Notes: a model not told the origin generated them from the letters alone. Shown: positions 1-8,583, numbered from the stretch's first letter. The stretch is DNA of 58,474 nucleotides from an uncultured Lachnospiraceae bacterium (GCA_944383855.1 CALWRB010000001.1:1-58474); one strand, 5' to 3'. Numbers and translations: made by a program.

Positions 1-100
1 CACAGCGTAGTATCAGATGGGATTTGAAATGCTGAAAAACCTTGTATTTCCAAGCATTTTTAAGCATTAGATGCCACTTCCCGATGTCGTATCGGGTCTA

Positions 101-142
101 CTCCTAAGCGGTAGGTCGGAGGTTCAAGTCCTCTCAGGGACG
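101..142 (+). tRNA. tRNA-Arg(CCU) 3' fragment, probable att site
   Basis: These 42 bases match the 3' part of a tRNA-Arg. They start with a 7-base anticodon loop (CTCCTAA, anticodon CCT). The 3' anticodon stem GCGGT, variable loop AGGTC, T-arm GGAGG/TTCAAGT/CCTCT, acceptor strand and discriminator G follow. The bases upstream (GTCTA) do not pair with GCGGT, and no D-arm or 5' acceptor strand is present. The break therefore falls exactly at the anticodon loop, the usual crossover position of tRNA-targeting tyrosine integrases. I infer the end of an integrated island whose body and integrase lie left of the window. A decayed tRNA is the alternative. Confidence 0.7.
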
Positions 143-149
143 TTTCTAA

Positions 150-196
150 AAAAGACCTGAAACACTTGCAGCCAACAAGCGTTTCGGTCTTTTTTT
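150..196 (+). terminator. terminator of the original tRNA gene
   Basis: AAGACCTGAAAC pairs imperfectly with GTTTCGGTCTT and is followed by a run of T. It lies 8 bases after the tRNA fragment, so it is probably the native downstream side of the tRNA locus. Confidence 0.7.
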
Positions 197-379
197 CATG
201 CCGCGCCGCGGTTTTTCGGAACAATGCGCAGGGGGATCTTTTTTCGGCATTATTTGCGTTTCTACATTTTAAATGTAAAATTAAATGTAAAACGGCGCAG
301 GGCGCACGCGTCACTTTTGCACGACAAGACAGTTGGAAAGAAGCCCGTATCTTATTTTTGTTAAAATTTCGCTTCGCTA

Positions 380-408
380 TTGTATCTTTCAGCACGGCAT
401 GCTATAAT
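380..408 (+). promoter_or_regulatory. sigma-A promoter for the MATE gene
   Basis: -35 TTGTAT (380-385) and -10 TATAAT (403-408) are separated by 17 bases. Transcription would begin near 415 and give a leader of about 115 nt. Bases 200-375 between the tRNA terminator and this promoter show nothing I can identify. Confidence 0.7.
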
Positions 409-423
409 CTGAAAAAAATATGA

Positions 424-513
424 TTCTGCCACCGGGTAGAAAAGATGGTAACAGCATCTTGTTTTTACGGCGTTAGGTCTTTGCAGTCGTAAGTGCAGAT
501 GCTGTATTTTTTT
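424..513 (+). promoter_or_regulatory. attenuator-like leader of the MATE gene
   Basis: The leader can fold in two exclusive ways. ACAGCATCT (451-459) pairs with AGATGCTGT (497-505) and is followed by ATTTTTTT, which makes an intrinsic terminator just before the ribosome site. Alternatively AAGATG (442-447) pairs with CATCTT (455-460), which breaks that terminator. A third hairpin, TTCTGCC/GGTAGAA (424-442), lies upstream. The arrangement suggests a riboswitch or other termination control of the exporter. I do not recognise a known riboswitch class. Confidence 0.5.
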
Positions 514-528
514 GGAGGAATGCAACCG

Positions 529-1848
529 ATGGAAAAACAACTCAGAAAATATATCGCGCCGAATATCCTGGCGATGATCGGCACTTCCTGCTATGTTTTG
601 GCTGACACTTATTTTATCTCCGTAGCCGAAGGGGCAAACGGCATTACCGCGCTCAATCTGGTTTTGCCCGTGTACGGACTGATTTTTGCCATCGGCTCCA
701 TGATCGGTGTCGGCTCTGCCACGCGCTATGCCTTGACCCGCGCGCTTTCCGATCACACGGCAAAAGATTACTTCTCGAATGCCGTCTTTTGGGCACTGAT
801 CTTCAGCAGTATCTTTGTCGCTATCGGCATTCTTTTTCCGGATCGGCTGCTTGCTTTGTTGGGCGCGGACGAACAGATCTTGCAGATCGGTGTGCCGTAT
901 ATCCGCATTGTATTATGCTTTACACCTTTTTTTATGTTAAATTATACCTTTACCGCGTTTGTGCGCAACGATCATGCCCCGAAAATCGCGATGTGCGCCA
1001 CTTTGCTCAGCGGTATCTTCAATATTGTGTTTGATTATATTTTCATGTTTCCCCTGCACATGGGAATGAACGGCGCCGCGTTGGCAACCGGCATTTCCCC
1101 GATCGTGAGTATGAGTATTTGCATGCTGCATTACGGATCGAAACAAAATTCCATCGTATTCACCAAAAAATGCCCGTCTGTAAAAAAATTATTTCTGGCA
1201 TGCAATTTGGGCGTAGTTGCTTTCGTCGGAGAATTATCCAGCGGCATTACGACACTGGTATTTAATTTTATATTATTGGACTTAGCGGGAAATATTGCAG
1301 TTGCGGCATATGGCGTCATCGCCAACATCGCGTTGGTTGCAACCGCGTTATTTAACGGTGTTTCTCTGGGATTACAGCCGGTTGCCAGCACCGTACACAG
1401 CCAAGAGCTTACCGACATGGAAACAAAAATCTACCGCTATGCCTTAAAGATCGCAGAAGGGATCGCTGTTTTGGTTATTCTGATTATTCTTCTGTTTGCG
1501 GAGCATTTCATCGCCATCTTCAACAGCGAAAATTCTTCCGCGCTGGCGTCCTATGCTTCGATCGGACTTAGACTATACTTTTTCGGCTTCCTGATCGCGG
1601 CAGTCAATATGATCAAATCGGGATTTTACAGCGCGATCGGAAACGGCATCTGTTCTTCCGTCATTGCCGTATCCAGAGGTATCGTTTCCATCTCTGTGAC
1701 AGCGTTTTTGTTGTCAAAACTTTTCGGCATCACAGGGGTTTGGATCGCTTTTCCCGTATCGGAAATCGTGACTTGGGTCCTCTCTGTTATTCTGGTTCGG
1801 CTGCGCATCGGGCAGAATGCAGCAAGCTCCCCGCCTTCCGTTGCGTAA
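529..1848 (+). CDS. MATE family multidrug/cation efflux protein
   Basis: The 439-residue polytopic membrane protein has about 12 hydrophobic segments arranged as two MatE halves. It contains typical MATE stretches such as VLADTYFIS, IGSMIGVGSA and GVSLGLQPVAS. It is predicted to export drugs or cationic metabolites using an ion gradient. The start was set at 529 because GGAGGA (514-519) lies 9 bases upstream; the in-frame ATG at 520 is too close to it. The gene stands alone behind its own promoter and a terminator-containing leader, so expression is probably controlled by termination. A bidirectional terminator follows. The substrate cannot be told from sequence. Confidence 0.85.
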   Translation: MEKQLRKYIAPNILAMIGTSCYVLADTYFISVAEGANGITALNLVLPVYGLIFAIGSMIGVGSATRYALTRALSDHTAKDYFSNAVFWALIFSSIFVAIGILFPDRLLALLGADEQILQIGVPYIRIVLCFTPFFMLNYTFTAFVRNDHAPKIAMCATLLSGIFNIVFDYIFMFPLHMGMNGAALATGISPIVSMSICMLHYGSKQNSIVFTKKCPSVKKLFLACNLGVVAFVGELSSGITTLVFNFILLDLAGNIAVAAYGVIANIALVATALFNGVSLGLQPVASTVHSQELTDMETKIYRYALKIAEGIAVLVILIILLFAEHFIAIFNSENSSALASYASIGLRLYFFGFLIAAVNMIKSGFYSAIGNGICSSVIAVSRGIVSISVTAFLLSKLFGITGVWIAFPVSEIVTWVLSVILVRLRIGQNAASSPPSVA

Positions 1849-1905
1849 AAGCGCACCGTTTCAAAAGCAGTGCGCCCTTCGCTCTTTTATTCTGTTCCAC
1901 AGCGC

Positions 1906-1974
1906 AAAAAAAAGCATTCGCAGATGCATCGGCAAAGAAACAGCCATGTGTCACGAATGCTTTTTCTTTTTTTT
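1906..1974. terminator. bidirectional terminator between MATE and carbonic anhydrase
   Basis: AAAAAAGCATTCG pairs with CGAATGCTTTTT across a 33-base loop, with A-runs and T-runs outside. It serves the convergent MATE and carbonic anhydrase genes. Confidence 0.7.
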
Positions 1975-2044
1975 AGGCAGAATGCTTTTCATTTTGTACC
2001 TTTATCCAAATACAGCCACTCCGAAAAGCACACGAGATCTTTTT

Positions 2045-2620
2045 TTATTTCTCCGAATCTTTCCCCGCGGCGCAGATCTCTCTGAGCTTTCCCGTAACAG
2101 GGTCCATCACAAAGCCAAGCACCGTGATGTCGCGATGCATCAAGGGGTGTTCCACAATGGTCTTTACCGTGTATTCCACGGATTTTTCTACATTGCCGAA
2201 ACCGGTCAGCCATTCTTCCACGGTTTTGCCTTCCACCTGAATGCTGTCCAGCGTTTCCTGCGTGATTCCATGCGCAAGCATCTGCTCCACCATATGACTG
2301 CCCTTCAGACCGCAGCCGCCGCAGTCGTCATGCCCGATGACTAAAATCGTATCCACGCCCAGCTCATACACCGCGACCAAAAGGCTGAACATCGCACTGT
2401 CGTAGGGGTGTGTGACCCTTCCGCCCGCGTTTTTGATGAGCTTGACATCACCGTTTTTCAACCCCAGCGCTGCCGGCAGCAGGACTGTCATTCTGGTGTC
2501 CATGCAGGAAAGCACGGCAATTTTTCGATCCGGATATTTGGTCGTCAAATAAGGCTCATACATTCCATGCTCCACAAATACCCGATTATATTCCAACATT
2601 TTTTTCACTTGTTCGTCCAA
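2045..2620 (-). CDS. beta-class carbonic anhydrase
   Basis: The 191-residue protein interconverts CO2 and bicarbonate in the cytoplasm. Zinc-site residues are visible: Cys39, Asp41 and Arg43 in SCMDTR, and His97 and Cys100 in GHDDCGGCG. The short sequence resembles the bacterial type exemplified by small mycobacterial beta-anhydrases. The start is a TTG with GGAAG about 12 bases upstream; an ATG eight codons in is possible but has no ribosome site. It is the second gene of a two-gene operon behind a small membrane protein, with a 19-base gap. Confidence 0.9.
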   Translation of the reverse strand: MDEQVKKMLEYNRVFVEHGMYEPYLTTKYPDRKIAVLSCMDTRMTVLLPAALGLKNGDVKLIKNAGGRVTHPYDSAMFSLLVAVYELGVDTILVIGHDDCGGCGLKGSHMVEQMLAHGITQETLDSIQVEGKTVEEWLTGFGNVEKSVEYTVKTIVEHPLMHRDITVLGFVMDPVTGKLREICAAGKDSEK

Positions 2621-2639
2621 TTTTTACGGCACTTCCTTT

Positions 2640-2837
2640 CTATTTTTTGCGCCCGAAGAATCGAAACAGCAGCCATACGGTTAAAAACCACAGCACCACA
2701 AGCCCTGCCGCAATCCAGATCAGATGCGCGCCGAACCATTCGGCAGACCCGATCCGCAGCATCAGAAAAATCGCCACTGCCGCCACAATCAGATAAATCA
2801 CGATCGCCGCCTGCAACATTCGTTTTTGGTCTTTCAC
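2640..2837 (-). CDS. small two-helix membrane protein
   Basis: The 65-residue product has two hydrophobic helices (about 10-28 and 38-58) and a basic C-terminus (RFFGRKK). The start is GTG with AGGAGG 8 bases upstream. It precedes the carbonic anhydrase gene on the same transcript. No family recognised; a role in the membrane next to bicarbonate supply is only inferred from position. Confidence 0.65.
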   Translation of the reverse strand: MKDQKRMLQAAIVIYLIVAAVAIFLMLRIGSAEWFGAHLIWIAAGLVVLWFLTVWLLFRFFGRKK

Positions 2838-2869
2838 GGTTGCGCCTCCTCTTTTCGTTTTTTCTATTT

Positions 2870-2898
2870 ACTTTACTACCGTATCGCGTTTTTTTCAA
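2870..2898 (-). promoter_or_regulatory. promoter of the membrane protein/carbonic anhydrase operon
   Basis: On the minus strand, TTGAAA (2893-2898) and TAAAGT (2870-2875) are spaced by 17 bases, about 33 bases before the GTG start. Confidence 0.6.
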
Positions 2899-2942
2899 CG
2901 GCAGATGATATTTTTTTCTCTTTTCCCGTAAAAAAAAGAGCA

Positions 2943-2971
2943 TGGACAATCCTTCCGCCGCACATTATAAT
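2943..2971 (+). promoter_or_regulatory. promoter of the MBL-fold hydrolase gene
   Basis: TGGACA (2943-2948) and TATAAT (2966-2971) are 17 bases apart. The promoter diverges from that of the carbonic anhydrase operon. Confidence 0.65.
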
Positions 2972-3013
2972 GAAGAAAATCCATCTAAAAAAACGAAAGG
3001 GGCTGTTTTTTTC

Positions 3014-3688
3014 ATGCTGCAAGTGACATATCTGCATCACAGCGGTTTTTTGGTGGAGCTGGACGAAACCGTGCTGCTGTTTGATTATTATACGGAACAG
3101 GGAACCAAAGATCATCTGAAAGAACGTCGTTTTGACGGCAAAAAACTGTTTGTATTCGCCTCTCATGCGCACGGCGATCATTTTGACAAGCGCATTTTAC
3201 GCTACCAGACGCAGGCAGAGCTGATCCTTTCCTCTGATATTAAAACGTCGGGAGAGCATACGCATTTTCTTTCCCCGAATGAAACCAAAACCATCGAAGG
3301 CATCACCGTTGAAACCTTCCCTTCCAATGACGAAGGCGTCGCGTTTTTGGTGCAGGCGGAAAATCGGCTGATTTTTCACAGCGGAGATCTCAACTGGTGG
3401 CACTGGGAAGGCGAAAGCGAAGCATGGCTGGGTGAGATTCGGGAAAGCTACTGCTCGCAGATCGACCGCCTGCACGACAGAAAGATCACGGTCGCTTTTG
3501 TGCCCACAGACCCCAGACTCGGCGCATACGAATCGCTTGCGGCGGAATATTTCCAATCCCAAGTTTCTGCCGATGCGCTCTTTCCTATGCATTTTTGGAA
3601 CGATTTTTCTGTCTGCGGCAGGCTGAAAGAAAAAGGCATTGCGCTTTGGCAAATCGAGCGGGAAAATCAGACTTTTGTACTGTCCTAA
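3014..3688 (+). CDS. MBL-fold metal-dependent hydrolase (UlaG-like)
   Basis: The 224-residue cytosolic metallo-beta-lactamase-fold protein has the metal-binding motif HAHGDHFDKRI (HxHxDH) and a later FHSGDLNWW that supplies further ligands. It resembles the beta-lactamase superfamily group 3 that includes UlaG-type lactonases. The substrate is unknown. The start was placed at the ATG after GAAAGGGGC; a longer reading from 2942 would run through the promoter. It is monocistronic, with no clear functional link to its neighbours. Confidence 0.8.
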   Translation: MLQVTYLHHSGFLVELDETVLLFDYYTEQGTKDHLKERRFDGKKLFVFASHAHGDHFDKRILRYQTQAELILSSDIKTSGEHTHFLSPNETKTIEGITVETFPSNDEGVAFLVQAENRLIFHSGDLNWWHWEGESEAWLGEIRESYCSQIDRLHDRKITVAFVPTDPRLGAYESLAAEYFQSQVSADALFPMHFWNDFSVCGRLKEKGIALWQIERENQTFVLS

Positions 3689-3719
3689 CAAAATTTCAGA
3701 ATTCTGAAAGAGTTTTGTC
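3689..3719. repeat. palindrome upstream of the amidase gene
   Basis: TTTCAGAATTCTGAAA (3694-3709) is a perfect 16-bp palindrome set inside an outer ACAAAA/TTTTGT pair. It could be the terminator of the hydrolase gene or an operator for the amidase gene. Confidence 0.4.
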
Positions 3720-3778
3720 GGTTTTTCTTTCTTTTTCCGGCATATACTGGAAGTATCGACAGAAAGGAAGATTTTTAC

Positions 3779-4594
3779 ATGAAAGGGAAAAACTGGAGAG
3801 AGTATGAGCCTGCGCCACGCCCCAAAAGGCGCAGACGCAGGAGAAAAAAAAGCGGTCTTCGGCTGATTTTTGCATTTGCCCTGCTGTTTTTATTGGGTGC
3901 GGTCGGTTATCAGGGTTATCAGCTTTATGAGCGTATCCAAAAGCCCTACCTGATCGCTCTGGACGCGGGGCACGGCGGAAGCGACAGCGGCGCTTTGGGT
4001 ATCGTAGACGAAGTTGTGCTGACGGAAAACACGACCGCTTTTTTACACGATATTCTGGAAGAAGACGGGCGGTTTCGTATCCTTCTGACCCGCAAAACGG
4101 GAGAGGGCGCAACGATTGCCGAGCGCAACGCGCTTTTGGTGAAAAAAGAGCCTGATCTTATGCTGTCCATTCACGGCAATGCCGATGAAACAGGAGAAGG
4201 CTACGGCTTTGAGTGCTATCCTTCCCCGCCGGGAAGGGAAAACTACGGCGAAAGCTATGCCTTTGCGCTGCTGCTTGCAGAGGAAATGGAGCTTGCCGGC
4301 AGCCGTCTGCGCGGCGAGGACGGCGTTCGCTACGGGTATTATGTACCGCAGGCAGACGGCAGCGAACAAAAATGGCTGACGGAGTCTTCCGATCTGACCG
4401 TCTACACCTATGGTACATTCGGTGTACTGGAAAACCTGCATTGCCCTGCCGTACTGGTCGAGCAATGCTTTGTCACCAACCAAAACGATGTCGATGCCTT
4501 TGGCACAGAGGCAGGCTGCAAGCAGGCAGCTTTCGCGTATTACCGTGCCATTTGCAGACAGCTGTTGTTAGAGCCTTTGGTGGAAAATACATAA
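3779..4594 (+). CDS. N-acetylmuramoyl-L-alanine amidase (Amidase_3)
   Basis: The 271-residue protein is predicted to cut the bond between muramic acid and the peptide stem of peptidoglycan. A very basic N-terminus (RRRRRRKK) and one signal/anchor helix (about 27-48) place the enzyme outside the membrane. The Amidase_3 fold shows the zinc residues His65 (DAGHGGSDSGA), Glu83 and His132 (SIHGNAD), and the late catalytic Glu in VEQCFVTN. No SPOR, SH3 or LysM domain is present. The start follows AGAAAGGAAG. A large terminator hairpin follows. Roles in wall turnover, daughter-cell separation or sporulation are all possible. Confidence 0.85.
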   Translation: MKGKNWREYEPAPRPKRRRRRRKKSGLRLIFAFALLFLLGAVGYQGYQLYERIQKPYLIALDAGHGGSDSGALGIVDEVVLTENTTAFLHDILEEDGRFRILLTRKTGEGATIAERNALLVKKEPDLMLSIHGNADETGEGYGFECYPSPPGRENYGESYAFALLLAEEMELAGSRLRGEDGVRYGYYVPQADGSEQKWLTESSDLTVYTYGTFGVLENLHCPAVLVEQCFVTNQNDVDAFGTEAGCKQAAFAYYRAICRQLLLEPLVENT

Positions 4595-4597
4595 AAT

Positions 4598-4685
4598 AAG
4601 GAAGCGCACAGTGCGGCAAATCGGCGGAAACGGACGTTTTTTCGGTTTTTGTCGTCAACGGAACGACCTGCGCTTCCTTTTTGTT
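4598..4685 (+). terminator. terminator of the amidase gene
   Basis: AAGGAAGCGCA pairs with TGCGCTTCCTT, which is followed by TTTG. The loop is long. Confidence 0.6.
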
Positions 4686-4787
4686 TTTCGCACACGAAAA
4701 AATGACGATAGCGTTACAAAAGAAAATGAAAATATTGTCCGTTTTTCCCAAAAAGACAAATGTACGCTCTAAAAGATACAAAAATGG

Positions 4788-4815
4788 TTGACGAAGTTTT
4801 TTTGCATGTTATAAT
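4788..4815 (+). promoter_or_regulatory. promoter of the serC operon
   Basis: TTGACG (4788-4793) and TATAAT (4810-4815) have a 16-base spacer. The leader has a GCAGCC/GGCTGC hairpin near 4822 but no T-box or other recognised serine-sensing RNA. Confidence 0.65.
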
Positions 4816-4885
4816 TTTTCTATGCAGCCTTTCGGCTGCTTCGTATCTTTTCAAAAAAAAACATTTAGAACAGGAGGCTTATGAA

Positions 4886-5968
4886 ATGCAAAGAGTATTT
4901 AATTTTTCGGCAGGACCGTCTATGTTACCCTTGGAAGTATTGGAACAAGCACAGAAAGAGTTTGTTTGTTATGGTTCCTGCGGCATGTCAGTCATGGAGA
5001 TGAGCCATCGATCTAAAATGTTTGAAGATATCAAAAACCGTGCGGAGGCGGATCTTCGGGAGCTGATGCAGATACCCGATTCTTACCACGTTCTGTTTTT
5101 GCAGGGCGGCGGCTCCACACAGTTTGCCATGGTACCCTTGAACCTGATGAACAAAAACAACAAAGCGGACTATGTCATCACCGGACAATGGGCAAAAAAA
5201 GCGGCGGAAGAAGCAAAACGCTACGGTAACGTCAATATCGCGGCATCTTCTCAGGATACTACATTTGACCGCATTCCGAAGGTGGAAAAAAGCGCCTGCG
5301 ACCCCGATGCGGATTATTTCTATATCACACTGAACAACACGATCTACGGCACCAGATGGACCAAACTGCCCGATGTGGGCAATGTGCCTTTGGTCGGCGA
5401 TATGAGCTCCTCTATTTTGTCCGAGGAGATCGACATCAACAAATTCGGTCTGCTCTATGCCGGTGCGCAGAAAAACTTGGGTCCTGCAGGTCTGACCGTT
5501 GTCATCGTCAAAGACGAACTGTTGGGCAATGCGATGGAGTTTACCCCCACCATGCTGCGCTATGATATTCATGCCAAAAACGGCTCCCTTTACAACACAC
5601 CCCCGACTTACTCCATTTATTTTGCGGGTCTTGTCTTTCAGTGGGTGAAAAAACAGGGCGGTGTGGCAGCGCTGCAGAAAATCAACGAATACAAAGCCGG
5701 ATTGTTATATGACTATCTGGACCAGTCCGATCTGTTCCGCGGTACCGTCGTAAAAGAAGACCGTTCTTTGATGAACGCGCCGTTTGTACTGCCCACAGAA
5801 GAAATGAACAAGGCATTTATCGCGATGGCGGAAGCAGAAGGCTTTGTCAATCTGAAAGGTCACCGTACCGTCGGCGGTATGCGTGCCAGCATGTATAACG
5901 CAATGCCCGTGGAAGGCGTCGAAAAACTGGTGGCATTGATGAAGCGCTTTGAAGCGGCGCAGAAATAA
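4886..5968 (+). CDS. serC: phosphoserine aminotransferase
   Basis: The 360-residue PLP enzyme converts 3-phosphohydroxypyruvate and glutamate to phosphoserine and 2-oxoglutarate, the second step of serine synthesis. The N-terminal FSAGPSMLP is a family signature, and the PLP lysine is Lys196 in AGAQKNLGPAG. Length is normal. The start follows AGGAGG at 8 bases spacing; a longer in-frame reading from 4760 would cover the promoter and is rejected. serA follows 22 bases downstream, so two consecutive steps of the pathway are co-transcribed. Confidence 0.95.
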   Translation: MQRVFNFSAGPSMLPLEVLEQAQKEFVCYGSCGMSVMEMSHRSKMFEDIKNRAEADLRELMQIPDSYHVLFLQGGGSTQFAMVPLNLMNKNNKADYVITGQWAKKAAEEAKRYGNVNIAASSQDTTFDRIPKVEKSACDPDADYFYITLNNTIYGTRWTKLPDVGNVPLVGDMSSSILSEEIDINKFGLLYAGAQKNLGPAGLTVVIVKDELLGNAMEFTPTMLRYDIHAKNGSLYNTPPTYSIYFAGLVFQWVKKQGGVAALQKINEYKAGLLYDYLDQSDLFRGTVVKEDRSLMNAPFVLPTEEMNKAFIAMAEAEGFVNLKGHRTVGGMRASMYNAMPVEGVEKLVALMKRFEAAQK

Positions 5969-5990
5969 AAAAAGGGGGCAAACCATTACC

Positions 5991-7163
5991 ATGACTTATG
6001 AAATTCGTACGTTAAACCAGATCTCTCCTCTGGGTTTGGAAAGATTACCGAAAGAAACGTTTCAGATCAACGATGCCGCAGAAAATCCGCACGGCTATAT
6101 TCTGCGCAGCTATAATATGCACGAAATGCCGCTTGGCGACCGCCTTCTGGCAGTTGCCAGAGCAGGTGCCGGCACCAATAATATCCCGATCGCAAAGTGT
6201 ACGGAAAAAGGCATTCCCGTCTTTAACGCACCCGGCGGCAATGCCAATGCCGTCAAAGAGCTGGTGTTGGCGGCTTTGCTGATCTCCTCCCGTAAAATCG
6301 TGGAAGGTGCGGACTGGGTACAGACCCTTTCCGATACCGCTGACATTGATCCTGTGGTGGAACAGGGCAAAAAAGCCTACATCGGTCCCGAGATCCTCGG
6401 AAAAACACTGGGTGTCATCGGTTTGGGCGCGGTCGGCGTTCTGGTGGCAAATGCCGCTTTGGACTTGGGTATGCATGTCATCGGGTACGACCCCTTCCTT
6501 TCTTTGGAAAGCGCATGGCATCTTTCCCCCGCGGTCAAAAAATCCGATTCTATCGAGGAAATGGTGAAAAAATGTGATTATATCACCATTCATGTGCCGT
6601 TAAACGATAAAACGAAAGATACTTTTCATGCGGAACTGTTTTCCGTGATGAAAAAAGGCACTCGTCTGTTGAACTTCGCGCGCGGTCCTCTGGTCAACAC
6701 CGCAGCGGTCAAAGAGGCGATCTTAAACGGCACCGTCGCAAAATACGTTGCGGACTTCCCCGAAAAAGAACTGCTGGGTATGGACAATGTCATTTTGCTG
6801 CCGCACCTTGGCGCATCTACTCCCGAAAGTGAGGAAAACTGCGCGATCATGGCAGCAACCGAACTGCGGGAATACCTGATCTGGGGGAATATCAAAAACG
6901 CGGTCAATTTCCCGAACTGTATCGTTTCCGATACCACCAAGCCGAGAATCACCGTATTCCATAAAAATGTGGTAAATATGATCAGCCAGATCGCCGCTGT
7001 ATTTGCCAAACACGGCATCAATATCGATAACATGGTCAATAAATCCAAAGGCGATATGGCATATAATATCTTTGTTTGCGACGATATGCCGGCTGACACC
7101 GCCGCACTGGAAGCTGACCTTTGCGCCATTGACGGCGTGATCCGTATCCGAGTCATTGCATAA
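5991..7163 (+). CDS. serA: D-3-phosphoglycerate dehydrogenase
   Basis: The 390-residue NAD-dependent enzyme oxidises 3-phosphoglycerate to 3-phosphohydroxypyruvate, the committed step of serine synthesis. The Rossmann motif is GLGAVG, and the catalytic region includes FARGPLVN and HLGASTPESEEN. The C-terminal part (from about residue 315) is an ACT domain, which in this family can bind serine for feedback control. It is the middle gene of serC-serA-DUF1015. The start follows AAAGGGGGC. Length fits the short SerA type lacking the allosteric substrate-binding domain. Confidence 0.94.
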   Translation: MTYEIRTLNQISPLGLERLPKETFQINDAAENPHGYILRSYNMHEMPLGDRLLAVARAGAGTNNIPIAKCTEKGIPVFNAPGGNANAVKELVLAALLISSRKIVEGADWVQTLSDTADIDPVVEQGKKAYIGPEILGKTLGVIGLGAVGVLVANAALDLGMHVIGYDPFLSLESAWHLSPAVKKSDSIEEMVKKCDYITIHVPLNDKTKDTFHAELFSVMKKGTRLLNFARGPLVNTAAVKEAILNGTVAKYVADFPEKELLGMDNVILLPHLGASTPESEENCAIMAATELREYLIWGNIKNAVNFPNCIVSDTTKPRITVFHKNVVNMISQIAAVFAKHGINIDNMVNKSKGDMAYNIFVCDDMPADTAALEADLCAIDGVIRIRVIA

Positions 7164-7180
7164 ATCAAAGGAGGCAATTT

Positions 7181-8428
7181 ATGGCAACCATTCGACCTTT
7201 TGCGGCGATCCGCCCCGCTGTTTCCTGCGCGGCAGATGTGGCTGCTTTACCGTATGACGTCATGAACAGCGAAGAAGCGCGCCGCATGACAGAAGGAAAA
7301 CCGCTCTCCTTCCTGCATATCGACAAAGCGGAGATCGATCTTGCGCCCGATGTGGATATTTATGACGACGCGGTCTATCAAAAAGCGAAAGAAAACTATC
7401 ATGCCATGGTAGAAAACGGCACTTTGATACAGGATATCATGCCGAATTACTATATTTACCGCCTGACGATGAACGGTCGCTCTCAGACGGGGCTTGTGGT
7501 CTGCACTTCCATCGATGAATATCTGGACGGCACCATCAAGCGCCATGAACTGACCAGAGCGGATAAAGAAGCGGACCGTATCCGTCATGTGGATACCTTA
7601 AATGCCAACACAGGTCCTATTTTTCTGGCTTACCGCGGCAACGCGGAAATCCGTGGTATTCTGGAAGGCTGGATCTCTCAGTTTGCGCCCGTCTACGACT
7701 TTACCGCGGAGGACGGTATCCGTCACAGTGTATGGGTCATCGACAGCGATACCGAGATCGGTCTTTTGACCGAGCAGTTTGCGCAGGTGAAAAACCTCTA
7801 TATCGCAGACGGACACCACCGCAACGCTTCCGCTGTCAAAGTGGGACAAAAGCGCCGCGAACAGGCAGGCAGCTATACCGGAGAGGAAGAATTCAACTTC
7901 TATCTTTCCGTACTCTTTGATGCAGATGAGCTTCATATCATGGACTATAACCGTGTGGTAAAAGACCTAAACGGCATGACGGAGGAAGCTTTCCTTGCCG
8001 CGCTGGCAGAAAAATTCACACTGCGCACCATCGGCAAAGAAGCTTTCCACCCCGACCAAAGACATACCTTCGGTTTATACCTGTCCGGTACATGGTATGC
8101 ACTTACGGCAAAAGCAGAGATCATTCCCGAAAACGACCCCGTCGGCAGTCTGGACGTTTCCATACTGCAACAGGAAGTGCTGACCCCTCTTTTAGGTATC
8201 GGCGACCCCAGAACAGACAAGAGAATCGATTTTGTCGGCGGTATCCGTGGTCTGGCGGAGCTGGAAAGACGGGTAGACAGCGGCGAAATGCGCCTTGCTT
8301 TCTCGATGTACCCCACTTCCATGGACGAGTTGATGGCTGTGGCAGATGCCGATTTGATCATGCCGCCCAAATCCACTTGGTTTGAGCCGAAACTCAGAAG
8401 CGGCCTGTTTATTCATGATTTAGGCTGA
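7181..8428 (+). CDS. DUF1015 family protein
   Basis: The 415-residue soluble protein belongs to the DUF1015 family. It has the conserved DGHHR motif (IADGHHRNAS) near the middle and the N-terminal RPFAAIRP. The biochemical role is not established. The gene begins 17 bases after serA with a strong AAAGGAGG site and ends in a terminator, so it is the third gene of the serine operon. This arrangement recurs in Clostridia and suggests a function tied to serine or phosphoserine metabolism (inference). Confidence 0.88.
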   Translation: MATIRPFAAIRPAVSCAADVAALPYDVMNSEEARRMTEGKPLSFLHIDKAEIDLAPDVDIYDDAVYQKAKENYHAMVENGTLIQDIMPNYYIYRLTMNGRSQTGLVVCTSIDEYLDGTIKRHELTRADKEADRIRHVDTLNANTGPIFLAYRGNAEIRGILEGWISQFAPVYDFTAEDGIRHSVWVIDSDTEIGLLTEQFAQVKNLYIADGHHRNASAVKVGQKRREQAGSYTGEEEFNFYLSVLFDADELHIMDYNRVVKDLNGMTEEAFLAALAEKFTLRTIGKEAFHPDQRHTFGLYLSGTWYALTAKAEIIPENDPVGSLDVSILQQEVLTPLLGIGDPRTDKRIDFVGGIRGLAELERRVDSGEMRLAFSMYPTSMDELMAVADADLIMPPKSTWFEPKLRSGLFIHDLG

Positions 8429-8452
8429 TTTTGGCAAAAAAAATTAAAATTT

Positions 8453-8494
8453 GACAGCAGCACGGTTATTATCGCCGATCGCTGCTGTTTTTTT
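8453..8494 (+). terminator. terminator of the serC-serA operon
   Basis: ACAGCAGC pairs with GCTGCTGT, followed by TTTTTT. Confidence 0.75.
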
Positions 8495-8583
8495 CTTTCG
8501 TTTTTCTGCCATGTATAACTTCCTCTTTTTTTCGCATACTACCGATACAGACAGATTTTTAACAGCGATACGGAGGTATGGAT

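Noticed and set aside
937..1418. Antisense reading frames inside the MATE gene
   Set aside because: They have no ribosome sites and their composition is that of the reverse of a membrane protein gene.
4760..4885. N-terminal extension of SerC from an upstream ATG
   Set aside because: It reads through the promoter and -10 box; a perfect ribosome site precedes the standard start.
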